DNA of 64,000 nucleotides from CADEDH01 sp047974625 (lineage in GTDB: Bacteria > Actinomycetota > Acidimicrobiia > Acidimicrobiales > SZUA-35): assembly GCA_047974625.1 (NCBI GenBank), contig JBKECK010000042.1:8014-72013 (forward strand), in the 5' to 3' direction. Below, piece by piece: positions 1 to 8,227 of this stretch (position 1 is the stretch's first letter; every line of letters starts with the position of its first letter). The notes under the pieces were generated by a model that did no database searches, was not told the DNA's origin, and saw nothing but the letters and a program-made list of their open reading frames with translations. A program made the translations under genes and the position numbers.

Positions 1-155
1 GCGGTTCTCTCAGACGGCACGGTTCTCTCAGACGGCACGGTTCTCTCAGACGGCACGGTTCTCTCGGACGGCACGGTTCTCTCGGACGGCACGGTTCTCT
101 CGGATGGCACGGGTTCTCTCCAACGGCAGGGTCATCTCCAACGGCACGGTCGGCT
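1..155. repeat. 18-bp tandem repeat array, decaying to the right
   Basis: About six near-perfect copies of GGTTCTCTCAGACGGCAC occupy roughly 1-117. The array then decays while keeping an 18-bp period (core CTCCAACGGCA) to about 155, and it may continue left of the window. One forward frame reads as the hexapeptide VLSDGT repeated, but that frame stays open only because it runs on as the antisense of the glycosyltransferase, so coding is not supported. The array lies downstream of the glycosyltransferase stop (position 370 on the minus strand). Confidence 0.85.
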
Positions 156-279
156 CCCACGTCGGGGACGGTCAACCTGGAGATGGTTCGGACAGGCGTT
201 CAAACGGACAGGGCGTTCAGATGGACAAGAGCTTGGACGGGTCGGCTTGAGACAGGACTTGTTCAAACGGGCTTGTCCG

Positions 280-327
280 GGGAGGTGTCGTTCGCAGGGA
301 GGTGTCGTTCGCAGGGAGGTGTCGTCG
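280..327. repeat. 17-bp tandem repeat, about 2.8 copies
   Basis: The unit GGGAGGTGTCGTTCGCA occurs at 280-296 and 297-313, followed by a partial copy. It ends about 43 bp from the stop codon of the minus-strand glycosyltransferase. The stretch 156-279 between the two arrays holds further imperfect motifs (TTCAAACGG, TTCAGATGG) and no gene that I can support. Confidence 0.8.
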
Positions 328-369
328 GGGGCGCGGGGCGGTGCGAGGTCGGGGCCGGACCGCCCCTGG

Positions 370-1719
370 TCAGGCGGCTTCGGCCTGACGGGCCGCGCTC
401 GGCACCGCCGGTCGGGATTCGAGCCACGGCTCGGGGAGCGTGGCCTCCGCCAGACGATCCGTCTTCGCCCAGGCCCCCTTACCCCGGACGGTGCGGACCA
501 ACGCCTTCCACCCGGCGATGAACCACAGGCCGCAATACACGAGGTAGAGGTGGGCGATGGCGAGGCCGCGGAGGAAGCCCATGGTCGGCTCCCGGCGCCA
601 CAGCACGAAGGCCACCACCGGGCAGGGGGTGAAGGCGATGGCGTAGGCCATGGCCCCCCAGGGGGAGACCATCCCGGCCAGGCTGCCGCCGGGGTCGACG
701 ATCAGCTGGACCAGCATGGCGATCCAGCCGGTCACCACCGCCACCGACGTGGCCAGCATCAGCGCCGGTCCGGCCAGGTGGTAGGCCAGGTCGAGCTTGA
801 CCCGGGTGGGCAGGTCGGAGCGCATCAGGTCGATGATGTAGCCACGGCACTGAAGGTGGCCCTGGAACCAGCGGGTCCGCTGCCTGATCCACCGGCTGAC
901 CGAGGTCAGGCCCTGCTGGTCGACCCAGGTGGTGGAGCAGTGCCGAATCTCGTGGCCCTCCAGGATGAGGCGCAACCCCACCTCCAGATCCTCGGTGAGG
1001 CAGCTCGACCACGGCTCGGAGCCGATGTCCTGCAGGGCCTCGAGGCGGGTGAACTGGCCGTTGCCGCCCAGGCTGGGACTGGAGAGACGGTTGCGGCCCG
1101 TCTGGATCACGTCGGTGAACAGGCCGAACTCGACGTCCTGGAACCGGGCTAGCGGATGGTCCGACGCGTTCCGGATCTTCACCCCGATCTGGACCCCAGC
1201 CACCTTCGGGTCGGCCAGGTGGGGACCCACCTGGTCGAGGGCGCCCGGTTCCAGACGACCGTCGGCGTCGATGATGGCCACCACGAGCTCGGCCCGTCCG
1301 GCGTTCCACGGTGAGCGGAGCAGCCACCGGTAGGCGGCGTTGAGGGCGTGGCCCTTCCCCAACTGGGCGTTGGGGGCCCGCCGTCGCAGAACGTAGACGC
1401 GGGGGTCGTCGACGAACTCGGCCAGCACCTCGGCGGTGCCGTCGGACGAGTCGTCGTCGATCACCACCACCCCGACCGCGCCGGCCCACCGCCCCTCATC
1501 GAACGCGAGCAGCGACTGTACGGTGGCGCCAATCACCCGCTCTTCATTCATACAGGGTACGAGAAATACGAACGCCATATTCTCTGACGGTTCCCGAACG
1601 GCCGGCTTGGCCCGCCGTGACAGGAGGAACACGACGAGGCCGTGCGTCATCATCACGGCCCACAGGCTCAGCAGCACCCACGCGGAAATAGCGACGACGG
1701 TATCGAGAAAAGAAATCAC
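370..1719 (-). CDS. Processive glycosyltransferase family 2 (beta-glycan synthase-like)
   Basis: This 449-aa membrane enzyme has the complete set of motifs of inverting, processive GT2 synthases of the cellulose, chitin and poly-GlcNAc type. They are an N-terminal membrane helix (residues 5-33), IDDDSSD (87-93), DAD (151-153), TED (242-244) and QRTRW (280-284), followed by several C-terminal membrane helices. Such enzymes polymerise a sugar from a nucleotide-sugar and extrude the chain; the actual sugar cannot be read here. GTG at 1719 was chosen because it overlaps the stop of an upstream 66-aa ORF (GTGA), a translational-coupling arrangement. Longer starts would overlap that ORF. The first 60 codons are more AT-rich than their surroundings. 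Tandem repeats follow the stop codon. Confidence 0.85.
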   Translation of the reverse strand: MISFLDTVVAISAWVLLSLWAVMMTHGLVVFLLSRRAKPAVREPSENMAFVFLVPCMNEERVIGATVQSLLAFDEGRWAGAVGVVVIDDDSSDGTAEVLAEFVDDPRVYVLRRRAPNAQLGKGHALNAAYRWLLRSPWNAGRAELVVAIIDADGRLEPGALDQVGPHLADPKVAGVQIGVKIRNASDHPLARFQDVEFGLFTDVIQTGRNRLSSPSLGGNGQFTRLEALQDIGSEPWSSCLTEDLEVGLRLILEGHEIRHCSTTWVDQQGLTSVSRWIRQRTRWFQGHLQCRGYIIDLMRSDLPTRVKLDLAYHLAGPALMLATSVAVVTGWIAMLVQLIVDPGGSLAGMVSPWGAMAYAIAFTPCPVVAFVLWRREPTMGFLRGLAIAHLYLVYCGLWFIAGWKALVRTVRGKGAWAKTDRLAEATLPEPWLESRPAVPSAARQAEAA

Positions 1720-1916
1720 AACTCCGACCCCTCCGGGTCGGAGGCCCCAGCCCGCTGAGAGACGTAGATCTTCGCGTAAAGACTGAACAGCCCCAACCCG
1801 ATGCTCGCCAACAGAAGCCACGAGCCATGACGGAACTGCAGCGACGCCACCTGCTCTTGGACGCGTTCCAACGCCGGCGTGACCGCTGCCACGCCCCCGC
1901 CTATCACCATTCGCAC
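1716..1916 (-). CDS. Small single-pass membrane protein coupled to the GT2 gene
   Basis: A 66-aa ORF with one clear hydrophobic helix (about residues 32-52, GSWLLLASIGLGLFSLYAKI) and a polar amphipathic N-terminus. Its TGA overlaps the GTG of the glycosyltransferase (GTGA), so the two are probably translated together. Tiny partner proteins are known for some polysaccharide synthases, and a role as a subunit or stabiliser would be inference. The start is uncertain: GTG at 1916 or ATG at 1910, with no convincing ribosome-binding site. I do not recognise a family. Coding status rests on the overlap and the membrane helix only. Confidence 0.45.
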   Translation of the reverse strand: MRMVIGGGVAAVTPALERVQEQVASLQFRHGSWLLLASIGLGLFSLYAKIYVSQRAGASDPEGSEL

Positions 1917-2130
1917 GATCGAATACCGACCTTCACCTGCCGCGGCAAGACACGGCTACTCCCCTGGGGTCACCCGTCACCTATCCCGCCACTTCACCAA
2001 CACCGCCACACCCTTGATGGTCCCAGGCTGGCAGCTCGTCTACGCGGCCCATAGTAGCCACATGTTTGGACACGCGCCCCCAGACAGGGTGAGGAAAACT
2101 CACCGTTATCCGGAGTTCGTTTCCCTGTTA

Positions 2131-2158
2131 TTGACGATTAAATGCGTTGACATACAAC
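2131..2158 (+). promoter_or_regulatory. Possible upstream promoter in the 1917-2262 gap
   Basis: The 346-bp gap between the divergent small membrane ORF and the lipoprotein gene contains TTGACG (2131-2136), a 16-bp spacer and TACAAC (2153-2158), in a locally AT-richer stretch. A second -10-like hexamer, TACCGT (2251-2256), sits 6 nt before the lipoprotein ATG and is the better candidate for that gene. Nothing else is recognised in the gap. Confidence 0.3.
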
Positions 2159-2262
2159 GAAGCGAGGCTGCTCAACGGGTCAGGTCGCCGTTCAGACCTG
2201 CGGTTACATGTGCCACGTCGGGGTGCCACGCCGGACCGGGAGGGTGCGGTTACCGTCCCTCC

Positions 2263-3435
2263 ATGGCAGCACGCACACCGGCCCGGAGATGCCTCTCCCC
2301 CCTTGTCATCCTGCTGACGGTGACCGCGGTCCTCGCCGGCTGTGCCGCGTCCGACGACGACGTCGCCACCGAGACCACCCCGGCGGCGAGTTCCTCGGGT
2401 GAGGGTGGCGAAGGTGAGGCCGGCGAAGGTGAGGCCGGCGAGTCCACCCCGGACGACGCCGAACCGCCGACGCTCGACGCCGTGGTCACCGAGTTCGTGG
2501 GGTCCGCGTCGGGCGGGGCCGACGTCCTGGTGCGGCGTGACGGGGAGGTCACGACTGTGGCCGTGGGCGTCGCCGACGCCGAGGGCAACCCGATCGTCGA
2601 CGGCCAGCCGTTCCGGGTGGGCAGCATCACCAAACCGTTCGTGGCCGTCATGGTGCTCCAGCTCGCCGACGAGGGCCGCGTCGACATTGACGCCACCCTC
2701 GACACCTATCTTCCCGACACCCCGGTGGGGGGTGCGATCACCGTCCGCCAGCTCCTTGGGCACCGCAGCGGCCTCCCGAACTACATCGCCCAGCCGGCCG
2801 CCCAGGCCGCGATCCTGTCGGATCCCAGCCATGTGTTCACACCCGAGGAGGTCCTGGCCTGGATCGTCGACGTGCCGAGCGGCCCGGTCGGCGAGTTCGC
2901 CTACTCCAACACGAACTACATCCTGCTCGGGCAGCTGATCGAGGCGATGGACGGCACCCCGGTCGACGCCTCCCTGCGAACCCGGATCACCGACCCGCTC
3001 GGCCTCCACGACACGGTGCTGGCCTCCCCGGACGAGACCCTGCCCGCGGATCTCGCCGGCGGCTGGTCGGCCGGGCTCCTGACCGGGCAGCGGGATGTCC
3101 CCTACGAGGCCGTCGAGACAGCGGCGTGGACGGCCGGGGCCCTGGTCTCCACCACCAACGACCTGCTGGTCTTCCTCGACGCCCTCCTCGGCGCCGAGCT
3201 GACGTCGGAGGAGTCCCTGGCCCAGATGACCGACTTCCAGCCCGCCGGCTATGGCCTCGGCCTCCTGTCGGCCCCCCGACCCGACGGAGAAGCCGTCCTA
3301 GGCCACAACGGCCAGATCCCCGGGTACGCCGCGGTGATGGCCATCGAACCCGGGTCCGGGGACGGCCTCGTGGCCCTGACCAACAACGACCAGCTGGCCC
3401 CTGACGCCCTCATCGAGCCGATCTTCGGGTCGTGA
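2263..3435 (+). CDS. Secreted lipoprotein serine hydrolase (beta-lactamase / class C PBP family)
   Basis: A 390-aa protein with a lipoprotein signal peptide (lipobox LAGC, Cys27), so it is probably anchored on the outer face of the membrane. A low-complexity linker at about residues 46-60 is rich in GEGEA and encoded by a 15-bp tandem repeat. The serine-hydrolase fold follows: SITK (Ser121, Lys124), YSN (214-216) and HNG (348-350) form the active site shared by class C beta-lactamases, DD-peptidases and esterases of this family. Substrate cannot be assigned; peptidoglycan peptides or esters are the usual options. ATG 2263 was chosen because it gives the signal peptide and lies 6 nt after TACCGT, fitting a leaderless transcript. 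An upstream extension of the frame lacks any signal. Confidence 0.85.
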   Translation: MAARTPARRCLSPLVILLTVTAVLAGCAASDDDVATETTPAASSSGEGGEGEAGEGEAGESTPDDAEPPTLDAVVTEFVGSASGGADVLVRRDGEVTTVAVGVADAEGNPIVDGQPFRVGSITKPFVAVMVLQLADEGRVDIDATLDTYLPDTPVGGAITVRQLLGHRSGLPNYIAQPAAQAAILSDPSHVFTPEEVLAWIVDVPSGPVGEFAYSNTNYILLGQLIEAMDGTPVDASLRTRITDPLGLHDTVLASPDETLPADLAGGWSAGLLTGQRDVPYEAVETAAWTAGALVSTTNDLLVFLDALLGAELTSEESLAQMTDFQPAGYGLGLLSAPRPDGEAVLGHNGQIPGYAAVMAIEPGSGDGLVALTNNDQLAPDALIEPIFGS

Positions 3436-3486
3436 CCGGGCCCGGCGACCGGGGGCCCTCGCCCCCACCCCGGTAGCCTCGGTCCC

Positions 3487-4533
3487 GTGCGCGCCGGACA
3501 TCCGTCCACTGTCGACCCGATGGTCCCCCGGGCCACCCCTCCCCCAGCGGTGGCGGGGGCTGACCCCATCGGATCCGACCGGCTGGATCAGGCCGAACAC
3601 CGCCTGGCCGGGGTGATCGAGACGATCGGCCCCGCTGTGGTCGCCCTCTCGGGCGGGGTCGACTCCGGCCTGCTGATGGTGGCCGCCCGGCGGGTCCTCG
3701 GGCCCGACCGGGTCCTGGCCGCCACGGCCGAATCGGCCTCGCTGGCCACCGGGGAGCTCGACCTGTGCGCCGGACTGGCCCGCCGCTGGGACGTGCCGTG
3801 GACCGCGGTGGCCACCGCCGAGCTGACCGACGACCGGTACCTCCGCAACGACGGGCAGCGCTGCTTCTGGTGCAAGACCGCACTGATGGACCAGCTCGCC
3901 CCCCTGGCCGCGGCTCGCGGGGCCACCGTCACCCTGGGCGTCAACCTCGACGACCTGGCCGACCACCGGCCCGGCCAGCGGGCAGCCGCCGAACGCGGCG
4001 CTCGCTTCCCCCTCGTCGAGGCCGGGTTCACCAAGCCCCTGATCCGGGCCCTGGCCCAGCGGTGGGGTATCGAGGTGTGGGACCGGCCAGCCATGCCGTG
4101 CCTGTCGAGCCGCCTGCCGTACGGCACCCCGGTGAGCGTGGCCCTGCTGACCCGGGTCGACCGGGCCGAACGGGCGCTCCGCCACCTCGGGTTCGACGAC
4201 GTCCGGGTCAGGCACTACGACGACACCGCCCGGATCGAGGTGCCCCGGTCCCGCCTCGGCGACGCCGTCGAGGCAGCCGACGAGCTGGTGGAGGCCGTCA
4301 CCGCGGCCGGGTACCGCTACGTCACCCTCGACCTGGCCGGGCTCCGGTCGGGCAACCTGAACCACCCGGAACGGTCGGCCCCGGGACCGGTGGAGCCCGA
4401 TCCGCCCCCGGCGGGCCGGACGGCGAACCGTCCCTCCGGCTCGACCTGGACCGGAGCCGGCGGATCGACCTGCCCGAGGCCGTCTACTGCCCGTCGAAAT
4501 CGGTGGACGACTGTGTCACCGCCGTCCGCCTGA
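3487..4533 (+). CDS. larE: LarE: ATP-dependent sacrificial sulfur transferase
   Basis: LarE converts the pyridinium dicarboxylate intermediate into the thiolated form of the nickel-pincer nucleotide, in known members by giving up a cysteine sulfur. The PP-loop SGGVDS is at residues 55-60, followed by CFWC (126-129), the GVNLDDLADHRPGQ segment and PCLSSRLPYG with Cys205, the position of the sacrificial cysteine in the family. Family members end close to a LDLxGxRSGxxN signature, seen here at residues 280-291 (ending near 4359). The frame nevertheless continues 57 codons into the larB region without a stop, which is odd. GTG 3487 lies 7 nt after TAGCCT (3474-3479), consistent with leaderless initiation. 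First gene of the larE-larB-larC operon; no lactate racemase homologue lies in the window. Confidence 0.9.
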   Translation: MRAGHPSTVDPMVPRATPPPAVAGADPIGSDRLDQAEHRLAGVIETIGPAVVALSGGVDSGLLMVAARRVLGPDRVLAATAESASLATGELDLCAGLARRWDVPWTAVATAELTDDRYLRNDGQRCFWCKTALMDQLAPLAAARGATVTLGVNLDDLADHRPGQRAAAERGARFPLVEAGFTKPLIRALAQRWGIEVWDRPAMPCLSSRLPYGTPVSVALLTRVDRAERALRHLGFDDVRVRHYDDTARIEVPRSRLGDAVEAADELVEAVTAAGYRYVTLDLAGLRSGNLNHPERSAPGPVEPDPPPAGRTANRPSGSTWTGAGGSTCPRPSTARRNRWTTVSPPSA

Positions 4534-5135
4534 GCCTGTCCGATTCCACCGACGCGGTGCTGGCCAGCCGCCCCACCGACGACCAGCGGGCCGCCCTGTC
4601 GGCCCTCGAACCGGTGGGGACGGGCGCGACCATGCTCACCTGGCGCCACCGTCCCCCCACCGGCGGCCGGGCCGTGGAGGTGGCGGCCGGCACTTCGGAC
4701 CTAGCCGTGGCCGACGAGGCCCGTCTCACCCTGGAGGCCCTCGGCCACCGCGTGGACACCGTCTGCGACGTGGGCGTGGCCGGCCTCCACCGCCTGCTCG
4801 GCCAGCTCGACCGCATCGCCGCCGCCGAGGTGGTGATCGCGGTGGCGGGCATGGAGGGTGCCCTGGCCACGGTCCTGGCCGGCCTGATCGCCGGGCCGGT
4901 CATCGCGGTACCGACCTCGGTGGGCTATGGCGTGACCGAGGGGGGCCGGACCGCCCTCATGGCCATGCTGGCCAGCTGCGCCCCCGGGGTGGTCGTGGTG
5001 GGCATCGACAACGGGTACGGGGCCGCCTGCGCCGCCCACCGCGTCCTCTCCACCCGCCACCCCGGCCCCGCCGCGACCCGTGAGGCCGCCGCAGCCCGGG
5101 CCGCGGCCCCGCCGGTCCGACCGGCCCCACGATGA
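4446..5135 (+). CDS. larB: LarB: nickel-pincer cofactor carboxylase/hydrolase (start unclear)
   Basis: LarB carboxylates nicotinic acid adenine dinucleotide and releases AMP, the first step to the nickel-pincer nucleotide. The C-terminal two thirds are diagnostic: VAAGTSDLAVADEA, CDVGVAGLHRL, VAGMEGALA, VPTSVGYG and IDNGYGAA. The upstream part (LPEAVYCPSKSVDDCV) aligns with the FPEV-FGEGKTPEQ region of the family, so the protein must begin before 4485. However, this frame has no ATG, GTG or TTG between 4362 and 4632. The CTG at 4446 is given only as a placeholder. The frame is -1 relative to larE, which stays open to 4533, so a larE-larB fusion by frameshift (or a sequence error in the C/G-rich stretch 4375-4440) is possible. 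The stop overlaps larC (ATGA). Confidence 0.8.
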   Translation: MDRSRRIDLPEAVYCPSKSVDDCVTAVRLSLSDSTDAVLASRPTDDQRAALSALEPVGTGATMLTWRHRPPTGGRAVEVAAGTSDLAVADEARLTLEALGHRVDTVCDVGVAGLHRLLGQLDRIAAAEVVIAVAGMEGALATVLAGLIAGPVIAVPTSVGYGVTEGGRTALMAMLASCAPGVVVVGIDNGYGAACAAHRVLSTRHPGPAATREAAAARAAAPPVRPAPR

Positions 5136-6376
5136 CGGGGGCCACCGGCCGCCTGATGTGGCTGGACCCCACCTTCGGGGCGGCCGGGGACATGCTCCTC
5201 GGTGCCCTCGTGGGCCTGGGCGCCCCCGTCGAGGGGATCCGGGCCGACCTGGACCGGCTCCGGATCGACGGCTGGGGGTTCGACGTCGAACCGGTGACCC
5301 GCTCCGGCCTGTCGGCGACGCGGGCCGTGGTCACCGCACCGGCCGGTCACGCCCACCGGCCGTGGTCCCTGATCGACGCCACCCTGGCCGGGGCCGGCCT
5401 GCCCGGCCCGGTGGCCGCCGGGGCCCGGCGCACCTTCGCCCGCCTGGCCGAGGTGGAGGCCGGCATCCACCGGGTCCCGGTCGACGAGGTCGCCTTCCAC
5501 GAGGTCGGCGCCGTGGACGCCATCGTCGACGTCGTCGGCACCTGGTCGGCCCTCGTGGCCCTCGGGGTCGACCGTGTCGTCACGGGCCCGGTCGGCCTGG
5601 GCCACGGCACCGTCGGCTCGGCCCACGGCCGGCTGCCGGTGCCCAGCCCGGCCACCGCCGACCTCCTGGCCGGTGCCCCCGTCCACCCCCTGGACATCGG
5701 CCTGGAGACCGTGACGCCCACCGGCGCCGCCCTCCTGGCCACCATGACCGACCGGTGGGGCCCGATCCCGGCCGGCCGCTTGCGGGCCACCGCCCGCGGG
5801 GCCGGCACCCGGGACCCCGGCGGGCACCCCAATGTGGTCACCGCCATCCTCCTCGACGGCGCGGACGCCCCCGGAACCAGCGCCGGGCCCGGGGCGGTCC
5901 CGGAACCGGCGGTGGAGCTGAGCACCAACCTCGACGACGTCACCCCCGAGGTGGTGGCCCGAACCGTGGAGGAGCTGCTCGACGCCGGGGCCGACGACGC
6001 CTGGGTGGTCCCGGTGGTCATGAAGAAGGGCCGCCCCGGCCACCTCCTCCACGCCCTCACCGGTGAACGCCTCGCCCCCGCCCTGATCGACCTGATCGCC
6101 CGACGCACGGGGACCCTCGGGGTCCGGAGCCGTACGCTGACCAAGCACCGGTTCCCCCGCCACACCACCACGGTGGTGGTCCGGGACCAGGTCGTCCGGG
6201 TCAAGTACGGACCCTACGGGGCGAAACCCGAACACGAGGACCTGGTAGCCGCGTCCATCGCCACCGGCGAGGCCGTCCGCCAGCTCGCCCTCGAAGCCGG
6301 TCGGGCCGCCCGCCCCGACGAGCCGATACCCGGGAACGCCGACCCGGGCCCCGGAACTGTTCCCTCCAAAAAGTGA
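5132..6376 (+). CDS. larC: LarC: CTP-dependent nickel insertase
   Basis: LarC inserts nickel into the pincer nucleotide, completing the cofactor of LarA-type racemases and epimerases. The 414-aa protein starts with the family signature LDPTFGAAGDMLLGALVGLG, followed by VDEVAFHEVGAVDAIVD and ETVTPTGAALL. The C-terminal half contains LSTNLDDVTPE and MKKGRPGHLLHAL, and KYGPYGAKPEHEDLVA closes the conserved part. In Lactiplantibacillus plantarum larC is read in two frames (larC1/larC2); here it is a single continuous frame. The ATG overlaps the larB stop by four bases, so the genes are coupled. Confidence 0.92.
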   Translation: MTGATGRLMWLDPTFGAAGDMLLGALVGLGAPVEGIRADLDRLRIDGWGFDVEPVTRSGLSATRAVVTAPAGHAHRPWSLIDATLAGAGLPGPVAAGARRTFARLAEVEAGIHRVPVDEVAFHEVGAVDAIVDVVGTWSALVALGVDRVVTGPVGLGHGTVGSAHGRLPVPSPATADLLAGAPVHPLDIGLETVTPTGAALLATMTDRWGPIPAGRLRATARGAGTRDPGGHPNVVTAILLDGADAPGTSAGPGAVPEPAVELSTNLDDVTPEVVARTVEELLDAGADDAWVVPVVMKKGRPGHLLHALTGERLAPALIDLIARRTGTLGVRSRTLTKHRFPRHTTTVVVRDQVVRVKYGPYGAKPEHEDLVAASIATGEAVRQLALEAGRAARPDEPIPGNADPGPGTVPSKK

Positions 6377-6385
6377 TTTCTACCC

Positions 6386-6907
6386 ATGCCCCAGGCCAGA
6401 ATTGATGTGATGCACCCAGACCCGAGCAGCGACGTCGAACTCCGTCGTCGAGTCGGCTCGGCCTGGAGGCAGGTCCGACGCGGAGCCAGCGCGCTCCAGC
6501 TCAAGGACGTCTTCTACGGCGACCACTCAAACGAGACCCTGGACATGGCCCTGGCCGACGCCCTCAGCGTCATCTGCCAGAACGGCCCGTTGCGCATGGG
6601 GGAACTGGCCGACGCCCTCCAGATCACCCCGGCGTCCACCACCCGGGCTGTGAGCTGCCTGGTGGACAAGGGCTACGTGGAACGGGTCAAGGCCGCCGAC
6701 GACCACCGGTCGATCCTGGTGTCGGCCACCCCGGTCGGGCGGGACCGGATGGAGATCATCAACAGCCGGGTCCAGGCCGGCCTGGGCCAGATCCTGAACG
6801 AGTTCAGCGTCGACGAACAGGTCCAGTTGGCCGAGCTGCTGGAACGCTTCGTAGAGTCGGTCGACCGGTTCGTGGCGTCCCAGACGACCACCGGGAGGGG
6901 CGACTAA
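6386..6907 (+). CDS. MarR-family transcriptional regulator
   Basis: A 173-aa regulator with the MarR winged helix: helix-turn-helix around LRMGELADALQITPASTTRAVSCLVDKG, then the wing VKAADDHRSILVSATPVG, flanked by dimerisation helices at both ends. Such proteins usually bind short palindromes as dimers and are released by small ligands. It begins 9 bp after larC. A TGATTT hexamer 6 nt before ATG 6386 could be a -10 for an independent leaderless start; ATG 6410 is the alternative. An array of TTCGAA palindromes follows 50 bp after its stop and precedes the alcohol dehydrogenase gene, making that gene a plausible target. The ligand cannot be inferred. Confidence 0.85.
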   Translation: MPQARIDVMHPDPSSDVELRRRVGSAWRQVRRGASALQLKDVFYGDHSNETLDMALADALSVICQNGPLRMGELADALQITPASTTRAVSCLVDKGYVERVKAADDHRSILVSATPVGRDRMEIINSRVQAGLGQILNEFSVDEQVQLAELLERFVESVDRFVASQTTTGRGD

Positions 6908-6957
6908 CGTCACCCTCCCCGGATCGCCCTCGCCGCCGGAGCCGATCCGCGATTCAG

Positions 6958-7032
6958 TCGTTCGAATCCAAGTCCGTTCGAACCGGTCGTTCGAATCCAA
7001 GTCCGTTCGAACCGGTCGTTCGAATCCAAGTC
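6958..7032. repeat. 29-bp tandem repeat carrying five TTCGAA palindromes
   Basis: Two full 29-bp units (6958-6986, 6987-7015) and a 17-bp partial copy (7016-7032) lie between marR and the alcohol dehydrogenase. TTCGAA occurs at 6961, 6977, 6990, 7006 and 7019, giving an alternating 16/13-bp spacing. Half-sites are flanked by CCGG and ATCCAAG. The regular palindrome spacing would suit a dimeric repressor such as the adjacent MarR protein, which is inference. TTCGAATCC resembles a tRNA T-loop, but no cloverleaf is present. Confidence 0.85.
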
Positions 7033-7084
7033 AACGCCAACCATCCCGGCGCCTCCCGGCGCCCGACAGAGGGGACCCCGTTCC

Positions 7085-8179
7085 ATGAAGGCTGCCGTTC
7101 TCGAGTCGGCTCCCGGCTCACTCCAGATCGAGGACATCGTCATCGACAAGCCCGGTCCCCGCGAGGTGCTGATTCGTACCTCCGCGGCCGGCCTGTGCCA
7201 CAGCGACCTTCACTTCATGGAGGGCAAGTACCCCTACCCGTGCCCTGCGGTGCTCGGCCACGAGTCGGCCGGCGTGGTGGAGGCGGTCGGATCCGCCGTC
7301 TCCTACGTGAAGCCGGGTGACCACGTGATCACCTGCCTGTCGGCGTTCTGCGGCTCCTGCGCCCAGTGCATCAGCGGTCACCTGTCCCTGTGCGAGAACA
7401 AGAACACCGAGCTGGTGCGGGGTCCGGGAGAGAAGTCCCGCCTGTCCCGCCCCGACGGGGAGACGGTCAGCACCTTCCTGCACCTCTCGTCGTTCGCCGA
7501 GCAGATGCTCATCCACGAGCACGCCCTGGTGAAGATCCACCCCGACATGCCGCTCGACCGGGCCGCCCTCATCGGCTGCGGCGTGACCACCGGGCTGGGC
7601 GCCGTGTTCCGCACCGCCAAGGTCGAACCCGGCTCCACCGTGGCCGTCATCGGCTGTGGCGGCATCGGCCTCTCGGCCATCCAGGGCGCCCGGATCGCCG
7701 GGGCCAACAAGGTCATCGCCGTGGACATGGTGCCCCTGAAACTGGAGCTGGCCCAGGCCATGGGGGCCACCCACGTGGTCAACGCAGCCGACGGTGACCC
7801 AGTGGCCGCCGTCCGGGAGCTCACCGACGGGCAGGGCGTCCACAACTCGTTCGAGGCCGTGGGTATGGCGGCCACCGCCGAGCAGGCGTTCAAGATGATC
7901 CGCAACGGGGGTCAGGCCACCGTGATCGGCATGATCCCGGTGGGCACCAGCGTCTCGATCCACGGACCGGAGCTCCTGTCGGAGAAGACCCTGACCGGAT
8001 CCAACATGGGCTCCAACCAGTTCCGCACCGACATGCCCCGCTTCGTCGAGATGTACCTCGACGGTCGCCTCATGCTCGACGAGATGGTGTCGAAGACCAT
8101 CAACCTGGACCAGATCAACGAGGGCTTCGAGGAGATGAAGACCGGGACCGTGGCCCGGAGCGTCATCGTCTTCGACTGA
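7085..8179 (+). CDS. Zinc-dependent alcohol dehydrogenase (MDR, class III-like)
   Basis: A 364-aa medium-chain dehydrogenase that would oxidise an alcohol or reduce an aldehyde with a nicotinamide cofactor. Catalytic zinc ligands appear as GLCHSD (Cys38) and GHE (His59-Glu60). The structural zinc lobe is CGSCAQCISGHLSLC (Cys89, 92, 95, 103). The Rossmann motif GCGGIG is at residues 190-195. The overall pattern resembles NDMA-dependent, mycofactocin-type dehydrogenases of actinobacteria as well as ordinary class III enzymes, and I cannot separate them without alignment. Start ATG 7085 has an AGAGGGG ribosome-binding site about 10 nt upstream, so this gene has a leader, consistent with regulation through the preceding repeat array. 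Confidence 0.88.
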   Translation: MKAAVLESAPGSLQIEDIVIDKPGPREVLIRTSAAGLCHSDLHFMEGKYPYPCPAVLGHESAGVVEAVGSAVSYVKPGDHVITCLSAFCGSCAQCISGHLSLCENKNTELVRGPGEKSRLSRPDGETVSTFLHLSSFAEQMLIHEHALVKIHPDMPLDRAALIGCGVTTGLGAVFRTAKVEPGSTVAVIGCGGIGLSAIQGARIAGANKVIAVDMVPLKLELAQAMGATHVVNAADGDPVAAVRELTDGQGVHNSFEAVGMAATAEQAFKMIRNGGQATVIGMIPVGTSVSIHGPELLSEKTLTGSNMGSNQFRTDMPRFVEMYLDGRLMLDEMVSKTINLDQINEGFEEMKTGTVARSVIVFD

Positions 8180-8193
8180 TCCCGGTCTGCCGT

Positions 8194-8219
8194 CCTCCGG
8201 CGCCTGTCGGCCCCGGAGG
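8194..8219. terminator. Possible bidirectional hairpin terminator
   Basis: CCTCCGG (8194-8200) pairs with CCGGAGG (8213-8219) around a 12-nt loop, between the convergent alcohol dehydrogenase and the minus-strand gene ending at 8228. No T-tract follows, as is common in GC-rich actinobacteria. Confidence 0.4.
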
Positions 8220-8227
8220 GCCCCGGC

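Noticed and set aside
1..155. CRISPR array
   Set aside because: Units are contiguous without spacers, differ from CRISPR repeats, and no cas genes are present. The same applies to the other tandem arrays.
1..1152. Forward open frame with VLSDGT hexapeptide repeats
   Set aside because: It is open only because it continues as the antisense of the GT2 gene. It has no start signal, and the repeat decays out of register.
6958..7032. tRNA or tRNA fragments suggested by TTCGAATCC
   Set aside because: No acceptor, D or anticodon arms pair around it; it is part of a 29-bp tandem repeat.
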